Below, piece by piece: positions 1-14,702 of a stretch of DNA of 64,000 nt (within the stretch, counting starts at the first letter, position 1; every line of letters starts with the position of its first letter). Location of the stretch: NCBI RefSeq assembly GCF_000385215.1, contig NZ_ARQK01000057.1, positions 47,677 to 111,676 of the forward strand, read 5' to 3'. The notes under the pieces are model-generated. The model was given only the letters and a program-made list of their open reading frames with translations, was not told where the DNA came from and ran no database searches. Position numbers and translations under genes: made by a program. Source of the DNA: Thioalkalivibrio thiocyanoxidans ARh2 (GTDB lineage: Bacteria > Pseudomonadota > Gammaproteobacteria > Ectothiorhodospirales > Ectothiorhodospiraceae).

Positions 1-608
1 TGCGTAACCGGCAAGAGCGCCTGGACATCCGACGCCGCGAAGAACTCGCCAATGCCCAGTCCCAGGATCAGCGGGCTGCCGGACCGCGCAACAATCAGCT
101 CGTCGGGAAAGTCGGCAAATACCGCGGCAATGGCGTACGCGCCCTCCAGCTCGGCACAGGCATGGCGCATGGCCTCGAGGGGGGAGGCACCGTCGAGCAG
201 GCTGCGCTCGATGCGGTGGGCGATCACCTCGCTGTCGGTTGCCGACGCACAGGGCCAACCGGCCGCTGCCAGGTCGGTTCGCAGCTTCGCGTGGTTTTCG
301 ATGATGCCGTTATGGACGATCGCGACCCGCCCATCCCGCGAGCGGTGGGGATGCGCATTCACCTCGGTCGGTGGTCCGTGCGTGGCCCAGCGCGTATGCG
401 CGATCCCGACCGGCCCCTGCAGACCCACAGCCTGGATCTGTTCCTCGAGCGCGGACACCTTGCCGACCGCACGGACGTCGCGCAGCGCATGGTCCGCGAC
501 GACCGCTACACCCGCAGAGTCATACCCGCGGTATTCCAGTCGATGCAGACCCTCGACAAAAATCGGGACCAGATTGCGCTCACCAATACCTGCCAGCAGG
601 CCGCACAT
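1..608 (-). CDS. glmS: Glutamine-fructose-6-phosphate aminotransferase, N-terminal part (cut by window edge)
   Basis: This enzyme makes glucosamine-6-phosphate from fructose-6-phosphate and glutamine, the first step toward UDP-GlcNAc for peptidoglycan and LPS. Only the first 202 codons are visible, and the gene runs off the left edge. The protein begins MCGLLAGIG, so Cys2 becomes the N-terminal nucleophile of the class II glutaminase domain after Met removal. HRLEYRGYDSAG (about residues 22-33) and HTRWATHG (about 70-77) are the family's glutaminase motifs. An AAGGAG ribosome site lies 7 bases before the ATG. It follows glmU by 9 bases, so the two successive hexosamine enzymes are probably co-transcribed. 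Certain for the part seen. Confidence 0.97.
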   Translation of the reverse strand, partial: MCGLLAGIGERNLVPIFVEGLHRLEYRGYDSAGVAVVADHALRDVRAVGKVSALEEQIQAVGLQGPVGIAHTRWATHGPPTEVNAHPHRSRDGRVAIVHNGIIENHAKLRTDLAAAGWPCASATDSEVIAHRIERSLLDGASPLEAMRHACAELEGAYAIAAVFADFPDELIVARSGSPLILGLGIGEFFAASDVQALLPVT

Positions 609-617
609 GGAAGCTCC

Positions 618-1997
618 TTAGTCAGATTTCTTTTTCGGGCGCGGCCAGTCCTGGATGATGCGCGGGCGGGCGCGGGTCAACGCCAGCGCGCGTGGCTCCA
701 CATCGTCGGACAAGGTCGAACCTGCACCGACCGTCGCATCATCCCCGATGCGAATGGGCGCCACCAGGGCCGTGTTCGAGCCGATGAACGCACGCTCGCC
801 GATCTCGGTGCGATGCTTGTTCGCACCATCATAGTTGCAGGTGATCGTTCCTGCCCCCAGATTGGCGCCAGCCCCGACGCTTGCGTCCCCGACATAGGTC
901 AGGTGGTTGGCCTTCGCGCCGGGGCCGAGCGTAGCGTTCTTGATCTCGACAAAATTGCCCACGCGGGCGCCGGGGCCCAATTCCGTACCCGGCCGCAAGC
1001 GAGCAAACGGTCCAACGTTGGCGGCTTCGCCGAGCCGCACACCTTCCAGGACACTGTGTGCCGCGATCTGCGTGCCGGATCCGATCTCGCAATCGCGCAG
1101 CACGCAGCCGGGGCCAATATAGACATCATCCGCCAGGGTCACCGTGCCCTCGATCACGACGTTCACGTCAATCGTGCAGTCCTGTCCGAATTTCAGGACG
1201 CCGCGCACATCCAGGCGGGCGGGGTCCGCTACGGCGAGGCCTTCCCGCATCATGCGCGAGCACTCCTCCGCCTGGTGCAAGCGCTCCTGCACGGCCAGTT
1301 GCTCGCGGTCATTGACACCCAGTACGGCCGCGGGGTCGCAGCTGCGCACGACATCGATTATCCGCCCCTGACCTCGCGCCACGGCCACGATATCCGTCAG
1401 ATACCATTCCCGGGGCCCAGTTGGTTCCGGTTCGCAGGACGCAAGCCAGCGACGCAGGTCGCCGGCGGGTGCCGCAAGGACACCGGTGTTGATCAGATCG
1501 ACCGCACGCTCCGCCGCGGTGGCCTCCTTGTGCTCGACGATGCGCTCGAGCTGGCCAGCGCCGTCGAGGATCAGGCGACCGTAGCCGCTCGGGTCGGAGA
1601 CCTGAGCGGCCAGAACCGTCACGCCGGCTCCACGGGCACAGGCCTCCAGGTCTGTGACCGGGATCCGCGGGACATCCCCGTAGGTGACGAGCACCCGCGC
1701 GTTGTCCGGGATCTGTTTCAGGGCCTGATAGACCGCATGTCCGGTCCCCCGCGGCTCGCCCTGGTCGATCCACTCGAGAGGGGGCATGTGATCGGCAAAC
1801 GCCGTTCGCACGCGTTCCTGTTCGTGGCTGACCACGACATGAACCGCGGCTGCATCCAGCGGTGCCACGCGCTGCAGGACATGGGCAAGGAGGGGGCGTC
1901 CGGCAAGCGATTGCAGGACCTTGGGGAGGCGCGACCGCATGCGCGTCCCCTTACCCGCCGCCAGGACCGCGATATGAAGGGGTGTCGTTTCAGGCAT
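618..1997 (-). CDS. glmU: Bifunctional UDP-N-acetylglucosamine pyrophosphorylase / glucosamine-1-phosphate acetyltransferase
   Basis: This enzyme acetylates glucosamine-1-phosphate and then couples it to UTP, giving UDP-GlcNAc. The 459-residue length is normal. The N-terminal uridylyltransferase domain shows LAAGKGTRMRSRLPKVL near the start. The C-terminal half is a left-handed beta-helix acetyltransferase built of hexapeptide repeats, with NFVEIKNATLG and NHLTYVGDA. The start at 1997 (MPETTPLHIAVLAAGKG) is preferred because the in-frame ATG at 2009 abuts the hairpin at 2011-2037 that ends the atp operon. Neither start has a clear Shine-Dalgarno. It sits between atpC and glmS, the usual gammaproteobacterial order. 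Confidence 0.96.
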   Translation of the reverse strand: MPETTPLHIAVLAAGKGTRMRSRLPKVLQSLAGRPLLAHVLQRVAPLDAAAVHVVVSHEQERVRTAFADHMPPLEWIDQGEPRGTGHAVYQALKQIPDNARVLVTYGDVPRIPVTDLEACARGAGVTVLAAQVSDPSGYGRLILDGAGQLERIVEHKEATAAERAVDLINTGVLAAPAGDLRRWLASCEPEPTGPREWYLTDIVAVARGQGRIIDVVRSCDPAAVLGVNDREQLAVQERLHQAEECSRMMREGLAVADPARLDVRGVLKFGQDCTIDVNVVIEGTVTLADDVYIGPGCVLRDCEIGSGTQIAAHSVLEGVRLGEAANVGPFARLRPGTELGPGARVGNFVEIKNATLGPGAKANHLTYVGDASVGAGANLGAGTITCNYDGANKHRTEIGERAFIGSNTALVAPIRIGDDATVGAGSTLSDDVEPRALALTRARPRIIQDWPRPKKKSD

Positions 1998-2010
1998 GGG
2001 TGCAATCATA

Positions 2011-2037
2011 AAGGGCCAACCGAATCGGTTGGCCCTT
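2011..2037 (-). terminator. Hairpin ending the ATP synthase operon
   Basis: A perfect 12-bp inverted repeat (2011-2022 with 2026-2037) has a 3-base loop and lies between the atpC stop and glmU. On the minus strand it is followed by only a short T run (TTTAT). It therefore probably terminates incompletely, allowing some read-through into glmU-glmS. Confidence 0.7.
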
Positions 2038-2067
2038 GGGGTCGGTCATCCGTCGCAGTTTGCCGGA

Positions 2068-2487
2068 TTATTTCCGGCGCAGCTTCTGGATCATTTGCAG
2101 GCGGGCGGCAGCCTCCGCGAGTTCCGCCTGCGCCTTGGCGTAGTCGAAATCGGCCTTGGAATTGGCCAGGGCCTCTTCCGCGCGCTTCTGCGCCTCCAGG
2201 GCCTCGGCCTCGTCGAGGTCCTTGGCCCGTACCGCCGTGTCCGCAAGCACGGTCACGTGATAGGGCTGGACCTCGAGGATCCCGCCCGAGACGAACACCG
2301 GCTGCGGGTCGGCACCTTCCTTTTCCAGGATGCGCAGCTCGCCCGGGTTCAGCCGTGCCAGCATCTGGGTGTGGCCCGCATAGACGCCGACCTCGCCACC
2401 CTCGGCCGGGGCCGCGATCATCAGCGCGGTGCCGGAGTAGATCGACTCCTCGGCGCTGACCACATCCACGTGCATCGTCATGGGCAT
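2068..2487 (-). CDS. atpC: F1Fo ATP synthase subunit epsilon
   Basis: This is the central-stalk subunit of F1; it contacts gamma and the c-ring and inhibits ATP hydrolysis. The 139 residues are the normal length. The N-terminal beta-sandwich begins [17 protein letters not shown], and [23 protein letters not shown] is the usual core. The C-terminal helical hairpin is rich in Ala, Glu and Lys ([20 protein letters not shown]). An AAGGAG site lies 8 bases before the chosen ATG; an alternative ATG is three codons in. It is the last gene of the atp operon, 12 bases after atpD. Confidence 0.97.
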   Translation of the reverse strand: MPMTMHVDVVSAEESIYSGTALMIAAPAEGGEVGVYAGHTQMLARLNPGELRILEKEGADPQPVFVSGGILEVQPYHVTVLADTAVRAKDLDEAEALEAQKRAEEALANSKADFDYAKAQAELAEAAARLQMIQKLRRK

Positions 2488-2499
2488 CTCGATTACTCC

Positions 2500-4795
<2,296 letters not shown>

Positions 4796-4807
4796 TGCGT
4801 GCTCCCG

Positions 4808-6349
<1,542 letters not shown>

Positions 6350-6362
6350 GTTAAATATCCTC

Positions 6363-6899
6363 TTAGCGACTCAAATTGGCAGCCAGGCGGTTCAGCTGGC
6401 CTCGCACGGAGCCGTCGATTACCAGGTCGCCGGCGCGGATGATGGCCCCCCCGAGCAGGGAGCTGTCGACCGAACACTCGAGATCGACTTCGCAGCCCAG
6501 GCCCTTGACCAAGGCGTCGTGGATCTCTTTCTCCTGCGCCTGCGTCAACTTGCGGAAGGCGACGACATCGGCGTGCACACGCTTTTCGGCCTCGGCCTTC
6601 ATGGCGGAGAACGCATCGAACACGGCAGGCAGCACCGGCAGGCGACCGTTTTCGGCCAACAGCCGAACCAGGTTGGCCGCTTCGGCGCCGACCTTGTCGC
6701 CGGCAACATCGAGCACCAGCTGTGCGCGATCGGCACGCGGGAGCCGCGGGTTGGAGAGGAGACTGTGCATCTGCGAGTCACGGGCGATCGCCGCCAGCAA
6801 CTCCAGCTGCTCGGCCCAGCCAGCGAGATCGTTCTTCTCCTGGGCCCGCTCGAACGCGGCGCGGGCGTAGGGTCGGGCGACCGAAATCAGGTCTGACAT
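6363..6899 (-). CDS. atpH: F1Fo ATP synthase subunit delta
   Basis: This peripheral-stalk subunit caps F1 and joins it to subunit b. The 178 residues are normal length. The N-terminal six-helix domain starts [17 protein letters not shown], and the C-terminal domain has the signature [24 protein letters not shown]. It follows atpF by 9 bases and precedes atpA by 13. Confidence 0.97.
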   Translation of the reverse strand: MSDLISVARPYARAAFERAQEKNDLAGWAEQLELLAAIARDSQMHSLLSNPRLPRADRAQLVLDVAGDKVGAEAANLVRLLAENGRLPVLPAVFDAFSAMKAEAEKRVHADVVAFRKLTQAQEKEIHDALVKGLGCEVDLECSVDSSLLGGAIIRAGDLVIDGSVRGQLNRLAANLSR

Positions 6900-6908
6900 A
6901 ACGTCTCC

Positions 6909-7379
6909 TTAGAGCTTGGCCGCGAGCTTCTTGAGCAGATCGCCGTGGGCCTTGGCATCGATCTCCTTGGCCAGGATCTGCTCGGCACCGGCAACCGCCA
7001 GCTGGGAGACCTGCTTGCGCAGGTCTTCCTTGGCACGGTTGATCTCCTGCTCAATCTCGGAGTGCGCCTGTTCCTTGATGCGCTCGCCTTCCTCGCGCGC
7101 GGTGGTCTTGCTTTCTTCGACCAGCTCCGTGGCGCGCTTCTGCGCGGAGGCCATGATCTCGTTGGCCTGCTGTTTGGCCTCCTTGATCACCTCGGTCGCG
7201 CGCTCCTGGGCAAGCTCCTGTTCTTTGGCGCCGCGCTCGGCGGCAGCCAGACCGTCCGCAATCTTCTTGCGGCGTTCTTCCAGGGCGGCGGACATGGGCG
7301 GCCAAACGTAGCGCATCGTGAACCACACGAACACGCTAAACGCGAGGAGCTGGCCGATGATGGTCAGATTGATATTCAT
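6909..7379 (-). CDS. atpF: F1Fo ATP synthase subunit b
   Basis: This is the membrane-anchored stator stalk. Its 156 residues comprise one N-terminal membrane helix (about residues 4-25, [20 protein letters not shown]) followed by a long, charged, coiled-coil-forming helix rich in Ala, Glu, Lys and Gln. A single b gene, rather than b and b-prime, fits a heterotrophic or chemolithotrophic gammaproteobacterium. Confidence 0.97.
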   Translation of the reverse strand: MNINLTIIGQLLAFSVFVWFTMRYVWPPMSAALEERRKKIADGLAAAERGAKEQELAQERATEVIKEAKQQANEIMASAQKRATELVEESKTTAREEGERIKEQAHSEIEQEINRAKEDLRKQVSQLAVAGAEQILAKEIDAKAHGDLLKKLAAKL

Positions 7380-7432
7380 CCTGCTACCTCAGGTTGACGA
7401 GTGGAGGGGACCTCGGGACTCGCTCAGCCTTG

Positions 7433-7699
<267 letters not shown>

Positions 7700-7720
7700 T
7701 CAGTTTGAAGGTGAAGCGGA

Positions 7721-8981
<1,261 letters not shown>

Positions 8982-9024
8982 TCAGCGGATGGGCACACCC
9001 ACCCCTCTCCCAAAAAGTGCGCGC

Positions 9025-9053
9025 ATTATAAGAGCACCCTTCTATTAGGTCAA
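9025..9053 (-). promoter_or_regulatory. Sigma-70 promoter of the ATP synthase operon
   Basis: On the minus strand a TTGACC -35 box (9048-9053) and a perfect TATAAT -10 box (9025-9030) are separated by exactly 17 bases. They lie about 45 bases before the atpI start. This is the strongest consensus promoter noticed in the window, as expected for a highly expressed operon. Confidence 0.85.
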
Positions 9054-9113
9054 ACCGTTATGGGGTGCGGGAGGGCCTGTTGCAAGGGGTTTCGGGAAGC
9101 CCCGGCGGGCGCT

Positions 9114-9956
9114 TTACTGGATGTGTTCGAGGATACCGTCGAGTTCGTCGAGGCTGTTGTACTCGATGACCAGGCGGCCCTTCCCTTGCCGGTTGTAGCG
9201 GACCTGAACGGGGGCGCCGAGGCGGTCGGACAGGCGGCTCTCGAGTTGCCGGACCTCGGGCGAGGGACCGCTGTCCTTGCGCGGCTCGGGCTGGGCGGAC
9301 AGCACCTTCTTGACCAGTTGTTCGGTGGCGCGGACGGTCATGTCGCGCTTGACGACCGTCGCGGCCACACCGGGCTGGTCGTCCAGCGGCAGCGCGAGCA
9401 GGCAGCGGGCATGGCCCATCTCGAGGCGGCCCTCGTTCACGTGTTCCTTGACCGCATCGTGCAGCTCCAGCAGACGCAGCAGGTTGGTCACGGACGTACG
9501 CGAACGGCCGACCGCATCGGCCGCGGCCTGGTGGGTCATCTCGAATTCGTCGATCAGACGCCGGATGGCCTGCGCCTCTTCCAGCGGATTGAGGTCCTCG
9601 CGCTGGATGTTCTCGATCAGCGACATCGCGGCCGCCGCCTGATCCGGGATATCACGCACGACCGCCGGGACGCTCTCCAGCCCGGCGATCTGGGCGGCAC
9701 GCCAGCGGCGCTCGCCGGCGATCAGCTCGAAGCCGCCCTCGACCCGCCGCACGACGACCGGCTGGACAATGCCCTGGGCGCGGATGGACTCCGCCAGTTC
9801 GGCGAGCGCGGGCTCGGACATGTGCACGCGCGGCTGATACTGACCGCGGCGGATCTGTTCGATCGGCAGTTGCGCCAGGGAGTCGCTCTCGTCGCCGCCG
9901 CTCTGTGCCCCCGACAGGAGGGCATCGAGCCCGCGGCCCAGTCCACGTTTTGCCAT
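9114..9956 (-). CDS. parB: Chromosome-partitioning protein ParB
   Basis: This CTP-dependent DNA clamp loads at parS sites and organises the origin region with ParA. The chosen start gives 280 residues beginning MAKRGLGRGLDALLSG, the conserved ParB N-terminus; a longer frame upstream is not ParB-like. GERRWRAAQIAGL is the CTP-binding/arginine patch. Around residues 140-175, LNPLEEAQAIRRL and the following HTH (VGRSRTSVTNLLRLLEL) form the DNA-binding core. The C-terminus is a dimerisation domain. It lies 28 bases downstream of parA. Confidence 0.97.
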   Translation of the reverse strand: MAKRGLGRGLDALLSGAQSGGDESDSLAQLPIEQIRRGQYQPRVHMSEPALAELAESIRAQGIVQPVVVRRVEGGFELIAGERRWRAAQIAGLESVPAVVRDIPDQAAAAMSLIENIQREDLNPLEEAQAIRRLIDEFEMTHQAAADAVGRSRTSVTNLLRLLELHDAVKEHVNEGRLEMGHARCLLALPLDDQPGVAATVVKRDMTVRATEQLVKKVLSAQPEPRKDSGPSPEVRQLESRLSDRLGAPVQVRYNRQGKGRLVIEYNSLDELDGILEHIQ

Positions 9957-9984
9957 CGTTTCAGTCCTGCTCGTGTATGCGGGA

Positions 9985-10740
9985 TCAGCGGCGCAGCATC
10001 TCGCCAGCCAGCGCGAGGTAGGCCACCGCCCCGCGCGAGGAGGCATCATACAACAAGGCCGGCTGACCAAAGCTGGGGGCCTCGGCCAGACGGATGTTGC
10101 GCGGGATCACAGTCCGGAACACGCGTTCGCCGAAGTGGCCGGTGAGCTGGTCGGAGACGTCACCGGACAGGCGGTTGCGCGGGTCGAACATGGTGCGCAA
10201 CAACCCGGCGATGCGCAGCTGCGGGTTCGGGCCCTTCTGGATACTCTCGATCGTGCGCATCAGCGCGGTCAGGCCTTCGAGCGCGTAGTACTCGCACTGC
10301 ATCGGGATCACCACCCCGTCGGCGGCCACCAGGCCGTTGACCGTCAACAGGTTCAGCGAGGGCGGACAGTCGATCAGGATATGGTCGTAGTCGGCGGCCA
10401 CCGGGGCCAGTGCCTCGCGCATGCGGTACTCGCGCCGCTCCTGGTCCATCAGGCGAACCTCGGCCACGGTCAGGTCCCCGTTGGCCGGCACCAGATCGAA
10501 GCCTCCCTCGACGCGATGGGCGGCCTCGGGAACCGTCGCCTGGCCCAGCAGCACCTCGCAGGAGGTCGGGTCGTCGGCATGCTTGTCCACACCGGAACCG
10601 GTGGTGGCATTGCCCTGCGGGTCGAGGTCCACGACCAGCACGCGCTTGCCCAGCCGCGCAAGCGAGGCGGCGAGGTTCACGCAGGTGGTGGTCTTGCCCA
10701 CCCCGCCCTTCTGATTGGTGATGGCCAGCGTATCGGTCAC
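9985..10740 (-). CDS. parA: Chromosome-partitioning ATPase ParA
   Basis: This Walker-type ATPase moves ParB-bound origins. Its 251 residues show the deviant Walker A KGGVGKTT near residue 11 and LVVDLDPQGNATTG, followed by LIDCPPSLNLLT. The start is a GTG whose first bases overlap the rsmG TGA (GTGA, 10737-10740), implying translational coupling. No upstream ATG gives a ParA-like N-terminus. Confidence 0.97.
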   Translation of the reverse strand: MTDTLAITNQKGGVGKTTTCVNLAASLARLGKRVLVVDLDPQGNATTGSGVDKHADDPTSCEVLLGQATVPEAAHRVEGGFDLVPANGDLTVAEVRLMDQERREYRMREALAPVAADYDHILIDCPPSLNLLTVNGLVAADGVVIPMQCEYYALEGLTALMRTIESIQKGPNPQLRIAGLLRTMFDPRNRLSGDVSDQLTGHFGERVFRTVIPRNIRLAEAPSFGQPALLYDASSRGAVAYLALAGEMLRR

Positions 10741-11366
10741 GTCTCGGCTCTCTCGATAATGGCGATGTGCCGCTCGGCGGTCTCGCCGGGAATGGTAACC
10801 GGGTCCACACTCCGGTACGACCACGGGGCGGGCAGCGGCGCGTCCGCCACCGAGCGCTGTCCGAGCATGGCCAGCACGCGACCGCCCGGGGCCACCTGCG
10901 GTGCGACGCGCGCGACCATGTCCGCCGGGGCCTTGAACGCCCGCGCCAGCACCGTGGTGTAGGGCGCGGAGGGCCGGAAGTCCTCGATCCGCGTGTGCAC
11001 GGCCTCGACCCGGGTCAGCCCGGCGAGCCCGACCACGTTGCGCAAGAAGCGGATGCGCTTGGCCGCGCTGTCCAGCAGGCAGAAATCGCGCTCGCGCTCG
11101 CAGGCGGCCAGCACGAAGCCCGGCAGGCCGGCGCCCGTCCCGACATCCAGGATGCGGTCCCCGTGAAGATACGGGCGCAGGGTCAGGCTGTCGAGGATGT
11201 GGCGGGGGATCCACTGTGCCGGGTCGCGCACCGCGGTCAGGTTGTGCACCCGGTTCCAGCGCCCGAGGTGCTCCAGATAGACCGCCAGGGCCTCGATAGC
11301 GGTTGCGTCCAGCGCCCACTCGTCGGCCACGGCGGAAAGCGCCGCGCGCCAGTCGTTACTCGCCAC
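10737..11366 (-). CDS. rsmG: 16S rRNA (guanine-527 N7) methyltransferase RsmG
   Basis: This SAM-dependent enzyme methylates G527 in the 530 loop of 16S rRNA. The 209 residues are normal. It shows [19 protein letters not shown] and the SAM-binding loop [16 protein letters not shown]. The start overlaps the end of mnmG by 11 bases and the stop overlaps the parA GTG by 4. The order mnmG-rsmG-parA-parB is widely conserved near bacterial origins. Confidence 0.97.
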   Translation of the reverse strand: MASNDWRAALSAVADEWALDATAIEALAVYLEHLGRWNRVHNLTAVRDPAQWIPRHILDSLTLRPYLHGDRILDVGTGAGLPGFVLAACERERDFCLLDSAAKRIRFLRNVVGLAGLTRVEAVHTRIEDFRPSAPYTTVLARAFKAPADMVARVAPQVAPGGRVLAMLGQRSVADAPLPAPWSYRSVDPVTIPGETAERHIAIIERAET

Positions 11367-13230
11367 TGGCGCGCTGTTTCAGGTGTACGGCCAGGGCGGA
11401 CAGCGCAGCCGGGGTCACGCCCGGGATGCGCTGGGCCTGACCCAGCGTATGCGGACGGAATTCGGCGAGCTTCTGGCGGATCTCGTTGGACAGGCCGTGC
11501 ACGCGTGCGTAGTCGAGGTTGTCCGGCAGTGCCGTCTGGTCGGCCTTCGCCTGGCGTGCGACCTCGGCCTGCTGGCGCTCGATGTACCCGGCGTATTTGG
11601 CCTGGATCTCGACCTGCTCGCGCACGTCCGGCGTGCAGGCCGCATCCAGTTCGGGGAGCGCACCCATCAGCCCGTCATAGTCGGCCTCCGGCCGGCGCAG
11701 CAGGTCGAGCAGCGTGGCATCCGGCTCCGGGGCCTTGCCGAGGAGCTCGACCAGGGCCGGGCGGAGGCGCTGATCCCGATCTGGTCGCGTCTGTGCAAGC
11801 CGGCTCATTTCCGACTCGATCGCGGCGGCGCGGCACTCGAACTGTGCCCAGCGGGCATCGTCGACCAGGCCGTACTCGCGGCCGATCGGGGTCAGGCGCA
11901 GATCCGCGTTGTCCTCGCGCAGCAGCAGCCGGTATTCCGCGCGCGAGGTGAACATCCGATAGGGCTCCTGCGTGCCGCGGGTGACCAGGTCGTCGATCAG
12001 CACGCCGATGTAGGCCTCGGAACGCTGCGGGATCCAGGGCTCGGCGTCCTCCACAAGGCGGGCGGCATTGAGTCCTGCGACCAGGCCCTGGGCGGCGGCC
12101 TCTTCGTATCCGGTGGTGCCGTTGATCTGCCCGGCGAAGAACAGATTGGCCACCTCGCGCGTGGCCAGCGACGGGCGCAGGCCGCGCGGGTCGAAGTAGT
12201 CGTACTCGATCGCGTAGCCCGGACGGGTTATGCGGGCGTGCTCGAAGCCCTCGATGCTCTGCACCAGCGGCACCTGGATCGCATAGGGCAGGGAGGTGGA
12301 GATCCCGTTCGGGTAGAGCTCGTGGGTGGTCAGCCCTTCCGGCTCGACGAAGACCTGGTGGCTGGCCTTGTCGGCAAAGCGCACGACCTTGTCCTCGATC
12401 GAGGGGCAGTAACGCGGTCCGGTGCTGTCGATCTGGCCGGAATACATCGGCGCCTGATCGAGGTTCGCCCGGATCAGTTCATGCGTCTTTTCGCTGGTGC
12501 GCGCGATATGACAGGGGCGTTGGGCCGGGTGATCGTCCATCGAGCCGGTGAACGAGAAGACCGGGCGCGGGTCGTCGCCGGGCTGCACCTCGAGGCGCGC
12601 GAAGTCGACGCTGCGCCCGTCGATGCGCGGCGGGGTGCCGGTCTTCAGACGCCCGACCGCAAAGGCCATCTCGCGCAGGCGCGCGGCCAGGCGCACGCTC
12701 GGCGGATCGCCCGCGCGGCCGCCCGGCTGCTGGGTCAGCCCGGTATGCATCTGACCATTCAGGAAGGTCCCCACCGTCAGCACGACGGCACGGGCCTGGA
12801 ACGCAATCCCCGCCTCGGTGACTACACCGGTCACGCGGTCACCCTCCATGGTGATGTCGGCCACCGGCTGCTGAAAGATCTCGAGATTCGGCTCGGCCTC
12901 CACGAGCTGGCGAATGGCCTGGCGATAGAGCTGCCGGTCGGACTGGGCGCGGGTCGCACGCACTGCCGGGCCCTTGCGCCGATTGAGGATGCGGAAGTGG
13001 ATGCCGGCGGCATCCGCCGCCCGCGCCATCACGCCCCCCAGGGCATCGATCTCCTTCACAAGGTGGCCCTTGCCGATGCCGCCGATCGCCGGATTGCAGC
13101 TCATCTGGCCAATGGTCTCGATGTTGTGGGTCAGCAGCAGCGTGCGCGCACCCGCGCGCGCCGCGGCCAGTGCGGCCTCGGTGCCGGCGTGTCCGCCGCC
13201 AATCACGATGACATCGAATTCTTCTGCCAT
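11356..13230 (-). CDS. mnmG: tRNA uridine-5-carboxymethylaminomethyl modification enzyme MnmG
   Basis: This FAD-dependent subunit works with MnmE to modify wobble U34 of several tRNAs. The 624 residues begin [20 protein letters not shown], the FAD dinucleotide fold. They also contain [35 protein letters not shown] and [19 protein letters not shown], all standard family blocks. It lies 151 bases after mnmE, and its partner is therefore its neighbour. Confidence 0.98.
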   Translation of the reverse strand: MAEEFDVIVIGGGHAGTEAALAAARAGARTLLLTHNIETIGQMSCNPAIGGIGKGHLVKEIDALGGVMARAADAAGIHFRILNRRKGPAVRATRAQSDRQLYRQAIRQLVEAEPNLEIFQQPVADITMEGDRVTGVVTEAGIAFQARAVVLTVGTFLNGQMHTGLTQQPGGRAGDPPSVRLAARLREMAFAVGRLKTGTPPRIDGRSVDFARLEVQPGDDPRPVFSFTGSMDDHPAQRPCHIARTSEKTHELIRANLDQAPMYSGQIDSTGPRYCPSIEDKVVRFADKASHQVFVEPEGLTTHELYPNGISTSLPYAIQVPLVQSIEGFEHARITRPGYAIEYDYFDPRGLRPSLATREVANLFFAGQINGTTGYEEAAAQGLVAGLNAARLVEDAEPWIPQRSEAYIGVLIDDLVTRGTQEPYRMFTSRAEYRLLLREDNADLRLTPIGREYGLVDDARWAQFECRAAAIESEMSRLAQTRPDRDQRLRPALVELLGKAPEPDATLLDLLRRPEADYDGLMGALPELDAACTPDVREQVEIQAKYAGYIERQQAEVARQAKADQTALPDNLDYARVHGLSNEIRQKLAEFRPHTLGQAQRIPGVTPAALSALAVHLKQRASGE

Positions 13231-13381
13231 GACCTCTATAAGCCCGACCCATGGTCGGCCCGAAAACGTAAAATCAGCAGTTTAGCAGGAGTGGCGGCGG
13301 CATCGAAGCGGCCGCAACGGGATCGCGGAATCCTGGGGTAACAAGGCGAGCGTATACATGGATCAGGGTTTCCCTACGCCA

Positions 13382-14695
13382 TCACTTGCCGATGCAGAAG
13401 CCGGCGAAGATCTCGCCGAGCAGGGCCTCGTGGTCCTGGCGACCCAGCAGGGCATCCAGCGCGGCCTCGGCCAGGCGCAGCTCCTCGGCGATCAGGTCGG
13501 GCGCAGCACTGGCCTCGATACGTCCCAGATGCAGCGCCGCCAGGCGCAGGCCATCTAGATGGCGTGCCCGCACACTGAAGCGCTGCTGTCCGCCCTCGCC
13601 GGCACCCAGCCGCTCGACGATCGCCTGCTTCAGTTCATCAATGCCCGCGCCCGTGCGCGCCGAGATGACGATCCCCTCTGCAGGTCGGGAATCCCCAACG
13701 CAGTCCTGCTTGTTCCAGACCGTGAGCCGCGGGATCTCGGGTGGGGCCTCCAGATCGGGGACGGCCTCCGGCCGGGTCAGATCCCGCAGCTCCAGGATCA
13801 GGTCGGCCCCGGTCGCCGCCTCGCGGGCGCGCTGCATGCCGATCCGCTCTACCGGATCGTCGCTGGCATGCAAGCCGGCGGTATCGATCAGCTCGACCGG
13901 GATGCCGTGAATGGCGATGGGTGAGCGCAGGACGTCGCGGGTGGTCCCGGGGCGATCGGTGACGATCGCCACCTCGCTCTCGGCCAGGCGATTCATCAGG
14001 CTGGACTTGCCGACATTCGGGGCACCCACCAGGGCCAGACGCAGGCCCTGGGCGAAGTAGCGGGCCGGGCGCAAACGCTCGAGGAGCGCAAGGATAGTCG
14101 TGTGCAGGTTCTCCGCCCGCCGGGCGATATCCGGGGCGGCCTCGGATTCGAGGTCGGTCTCGCCGAAGTCGATCTCGGCCTCGATGATCACGCGCATGTC
14201 GCGGATGGCCCGGGAGACCGGCTCCAGCTCCGCGGCCAGCGCGCCATCGAGGCTGGAGCGGGCCAGGCGCGCGGCCTGGGCCGTCTGGGCATGGATCAGG
14301 TCCGCGACGGCCTCCGCCTGCGCGAGGTCGAGGCGGCCATTGAGAAAGGCCTGTTCGGTGAATTCGCCCGGCCGTGCGCGGCGCGCACCAAGGCCGACCG
14401 CTGCCGCGACCATCCCCTCCAGCAGCACCGGGCTGCCGTGGCCCTGCAGCTCGATCACGTCCTCGCCGGTGTAGGAATGGGGGGCGGGGAAATAGAGGAT
14501 CAGGCCATCGTCGATCGCCTCGCCGCTGGCCGGATCGAGGAGGCGGCCGTAGTGGGCATGGCGCGGTCGCAGGCGGTCGCGCCCGGTCAGGCGCCGCGCG
14601 ATCGCCAGTGCCTCGGGGCCCGACAGGCGGACCACGCCGATGCCGCCGACCCCCGGCGGGGTGGCGACCGCGACGATGGTATCCGCCACGGTCAC
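13382..14695 (-). CDS. mnmE: tRNA modification GTPase MnmE
   Basis: This is the GTPase partner of MnmG in U34 modification. Its 437 residues comprise an N-terminal tetrahydrofolate-binding domain ([19 protein letters not shown]), a central helical domain, and a G domain with [12 protein letters not shown] (G1), DRPGTTRD (G2), DTAGLH (G3) and NKQD (G4). It ends with the conserved FCIGK, whose Cys is needed for modification. It lies 7 bases after yidC. Confidence 0.98.
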   Translation of the reverse strand: MTVADTIVAVATPPGVGGIGVVRLSGPEALAIARRLTGRDRLRPRHAHYGRLLDPASGEAIDDGLILYFPAPHSYTGEDVIELQGHGSPVLLEGMVAAAVGLGARRARPGEFTEQAFLNGRLDLAQAEAVADLIHAQTAQAARLARSSLDGALAAELEPVSRAIRDMRVIIEAEIDFGETDLESEAAPDIARRAENLHTTILALLERLRPARYFAQGLRLALVGAPNVGKSSLMNRLAESEVAIVTDRPGTTRDVLRSPIAIHGIPVELIDTAGLHASDDPVERIGMQRAREAATGADLILELRDLTRPEAVPDLEAPPEIPRLTVWNKQDCVGDSRPAEGIVISARTGAGIDELKQAIVERLGAGEGGQQRFSVRARHLDGLRLAALHLGRIEASAAPDLIAEELRLAEAALDALLGRQDHEALLGEIFAGFCIGK

Positions 14696-14702
14696 GGCCC
14701 GG

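Noticed and set aside
9420..9446. CACGTG-centred sequence inside parB considered as a second parS site
   Set aside because: GTTCACGTGTTCC matches only the core; the flanks depart from the parS consensus at several positions.
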